Origin: Mesorhizobium qingshengii
GTDB lineage: Bacteria > Pseudomonadota > Alphaproteobacteria > Rhizobiales > Rhizobiaceae
Length of the DNA stretch: 64,000 bases
Reading direction: 5' to 3'
Assembly (NCBI RefSeq): GCF_900103325.1
Contig: NZ_FMXM01000004.1
Location: forward strand, 124,001-188,000
Below the pieces are notes generated by a model, which was given only the letters and a program-made list of their open reading frames with translations, did no database searches and was not told where the DNA came from. The stretch's first letter is position 1. Each line of letters starts with the position of its first letter. The translations under genes were made by a program, and so were the position numbers. Below, one piece after another: positions 63,662 to 64,000 of this stretch.

Positions 63662-64000
63662 ATGAAAGCCACCGTCTCGGATATCGCCCGCAGCTGTGGG
63701 CTCTCGACCGCAACGGTCGACAGGGTGCTCAACAACCGGGCGGGCGCCAGCGCGGCCAACCGGCAGCGTGTGATGGAGGCAGCCAAGCAGCTCGGTTATC
63801 TGCCGGTGGCAGATCAGGTGACGCTTCCTTCACGGCCCGCCCATCTCGAATTCCTGCTGCCGATCGGAACCAACGCTTTCATGAGCGATCTCGCCGGACA
63901 TATCGAGGACTACGCCGCGCGCCTGCCGCTGGTCGCTTCTTGCCGGATCCATAACCTTGCCGGGATCTCGCCGAACGCCTTGCAGACCGCCGTTGAAAAC
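63662..64000 (+). CDS. LacI-family transcriptional regulator (5' part, cut by window edge)
   Basis: 113 codons are present and the frame is still open at the window end. The helix-turn-helix TVSDIARSCGLSTATVDRVL (about 4-23), then AANRQRVMEAAKQLGYLPVA, is diagnostic. The sugar-binding domain starts at LEFLLPIGTNAFMSDLAG. It probably controls the preceding ABC transporter and perhaps the FAH-type gene. Confidence 0.9.
   Translation, partial: MKATVSDIARSCGLSTATVDRVLNNRAGASAANRQRVMEAAKQLGYLPVADQVTLPSRPAHLEFLLPIGTNAFMSDLAGHIEDYAARLPLVASCRIHNLAGISPNALQTAVEN

Overview
The window looks like an ordinary core-chromosome segment of a GC-rich alphaproteobacterium of the order Hyphomicrobiales, most likely Mesorhizobium or a close relative. 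The evidence is a BacA/SbmA peptide transporter of rhizobial length, two different F0 b-type subunits (b and b') in a stand-alone F0 operon, a BioR-type biotin regulator with its TTATAGATAA boxes, a GTTC-N7-GTTC alphaproteobacterial LexA-like box, and palindromic intergenic elements of rhizobial type. No rRNA, tRNA, CRISPR array, intact insertion sequence or phage was seen. The genus is an inference from content, not from a database comparison.

Layout. 1-14 kb: a DnaJ-like co-chaperone, a lipoprotein, pdxH, two fatty-acid oxidation enzymes, a GH25 lysozyme-like secreted protein, purD, a PhyH-type dioxygenase divergent from a LysR regulator, ubiA, a FAD-linked hydroxyacid dehydrogenase and a threonylcarbamoyl-AMP synthase. 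14-21 kb: two small secreted proteins, a cupin/LysR divergent pair, a transposase remnant, a very acidic small protein, and glyS/glyQ with a small secreted ORF between them. 21-32 kb: a TPR protein, a biotin-uptake unit (bioY and bioR, each with a BioR box), a long-chain prenyl diphosphate synthase, a convergent housekeeping run (DUF2007, an N6-adenine methyltransferase, an S49 peptidase, ispE, moaB) and a GFA-type protein. 32-38 kb: a second PhyH-like enzyme, a small GT2, a PA0069-type radical SAM protein, rnhB and the F0 operon atpI-atpB-atpE-atpF'-atpF with a clear terminator.

38-52 kb: a SleB-type cell-wall hydrolase, an MFS/LysR pair, der with a YfgM-like TPR partner, a polysaccharide deacetylase convergent with bacA, a second MFS carrier, a LysR regulator, an M29 aminopeptidase followed by a DUF488 protein, an ArsC-like reductase and a SnoaL-like protein. 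51.9-52.8 kb is a patch of genetic decay: a 2'-5' RNA ligase-like gene broken by two frameshifts, a LexA-like box just upstream of it, and a second frameshifted remnant.

52.8-58.8 kb is a minus-strand unit for polyamine-like uptake and oxidation: a FAD amine oxidase of PuuB type, two permeases, a PotD-like binding protein, a PuuR-like XRE-cupin regulator and a PotA-like ATPase. It carries a nested palindromic repeat between the binding protein and the regulator. 59-64 kb is a plus-strand sugar unit: an FAH-superfamily enzyme resembling 2-keto-3-deoxy-pentonate dehydratases, a ribose-type ABC transporter (binding protein, permease, single-domain ATPase) and a LacI regulator cut by the window edge.

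No convincing undescribed multi-gene system is visible. The observations most worth following are the LexA-like box next to decaying genes, the BioR box pair, the PuuR/PuuB-like transport operon, the sugar-acid cluster, and several uncharacterised small or accessory proteins.
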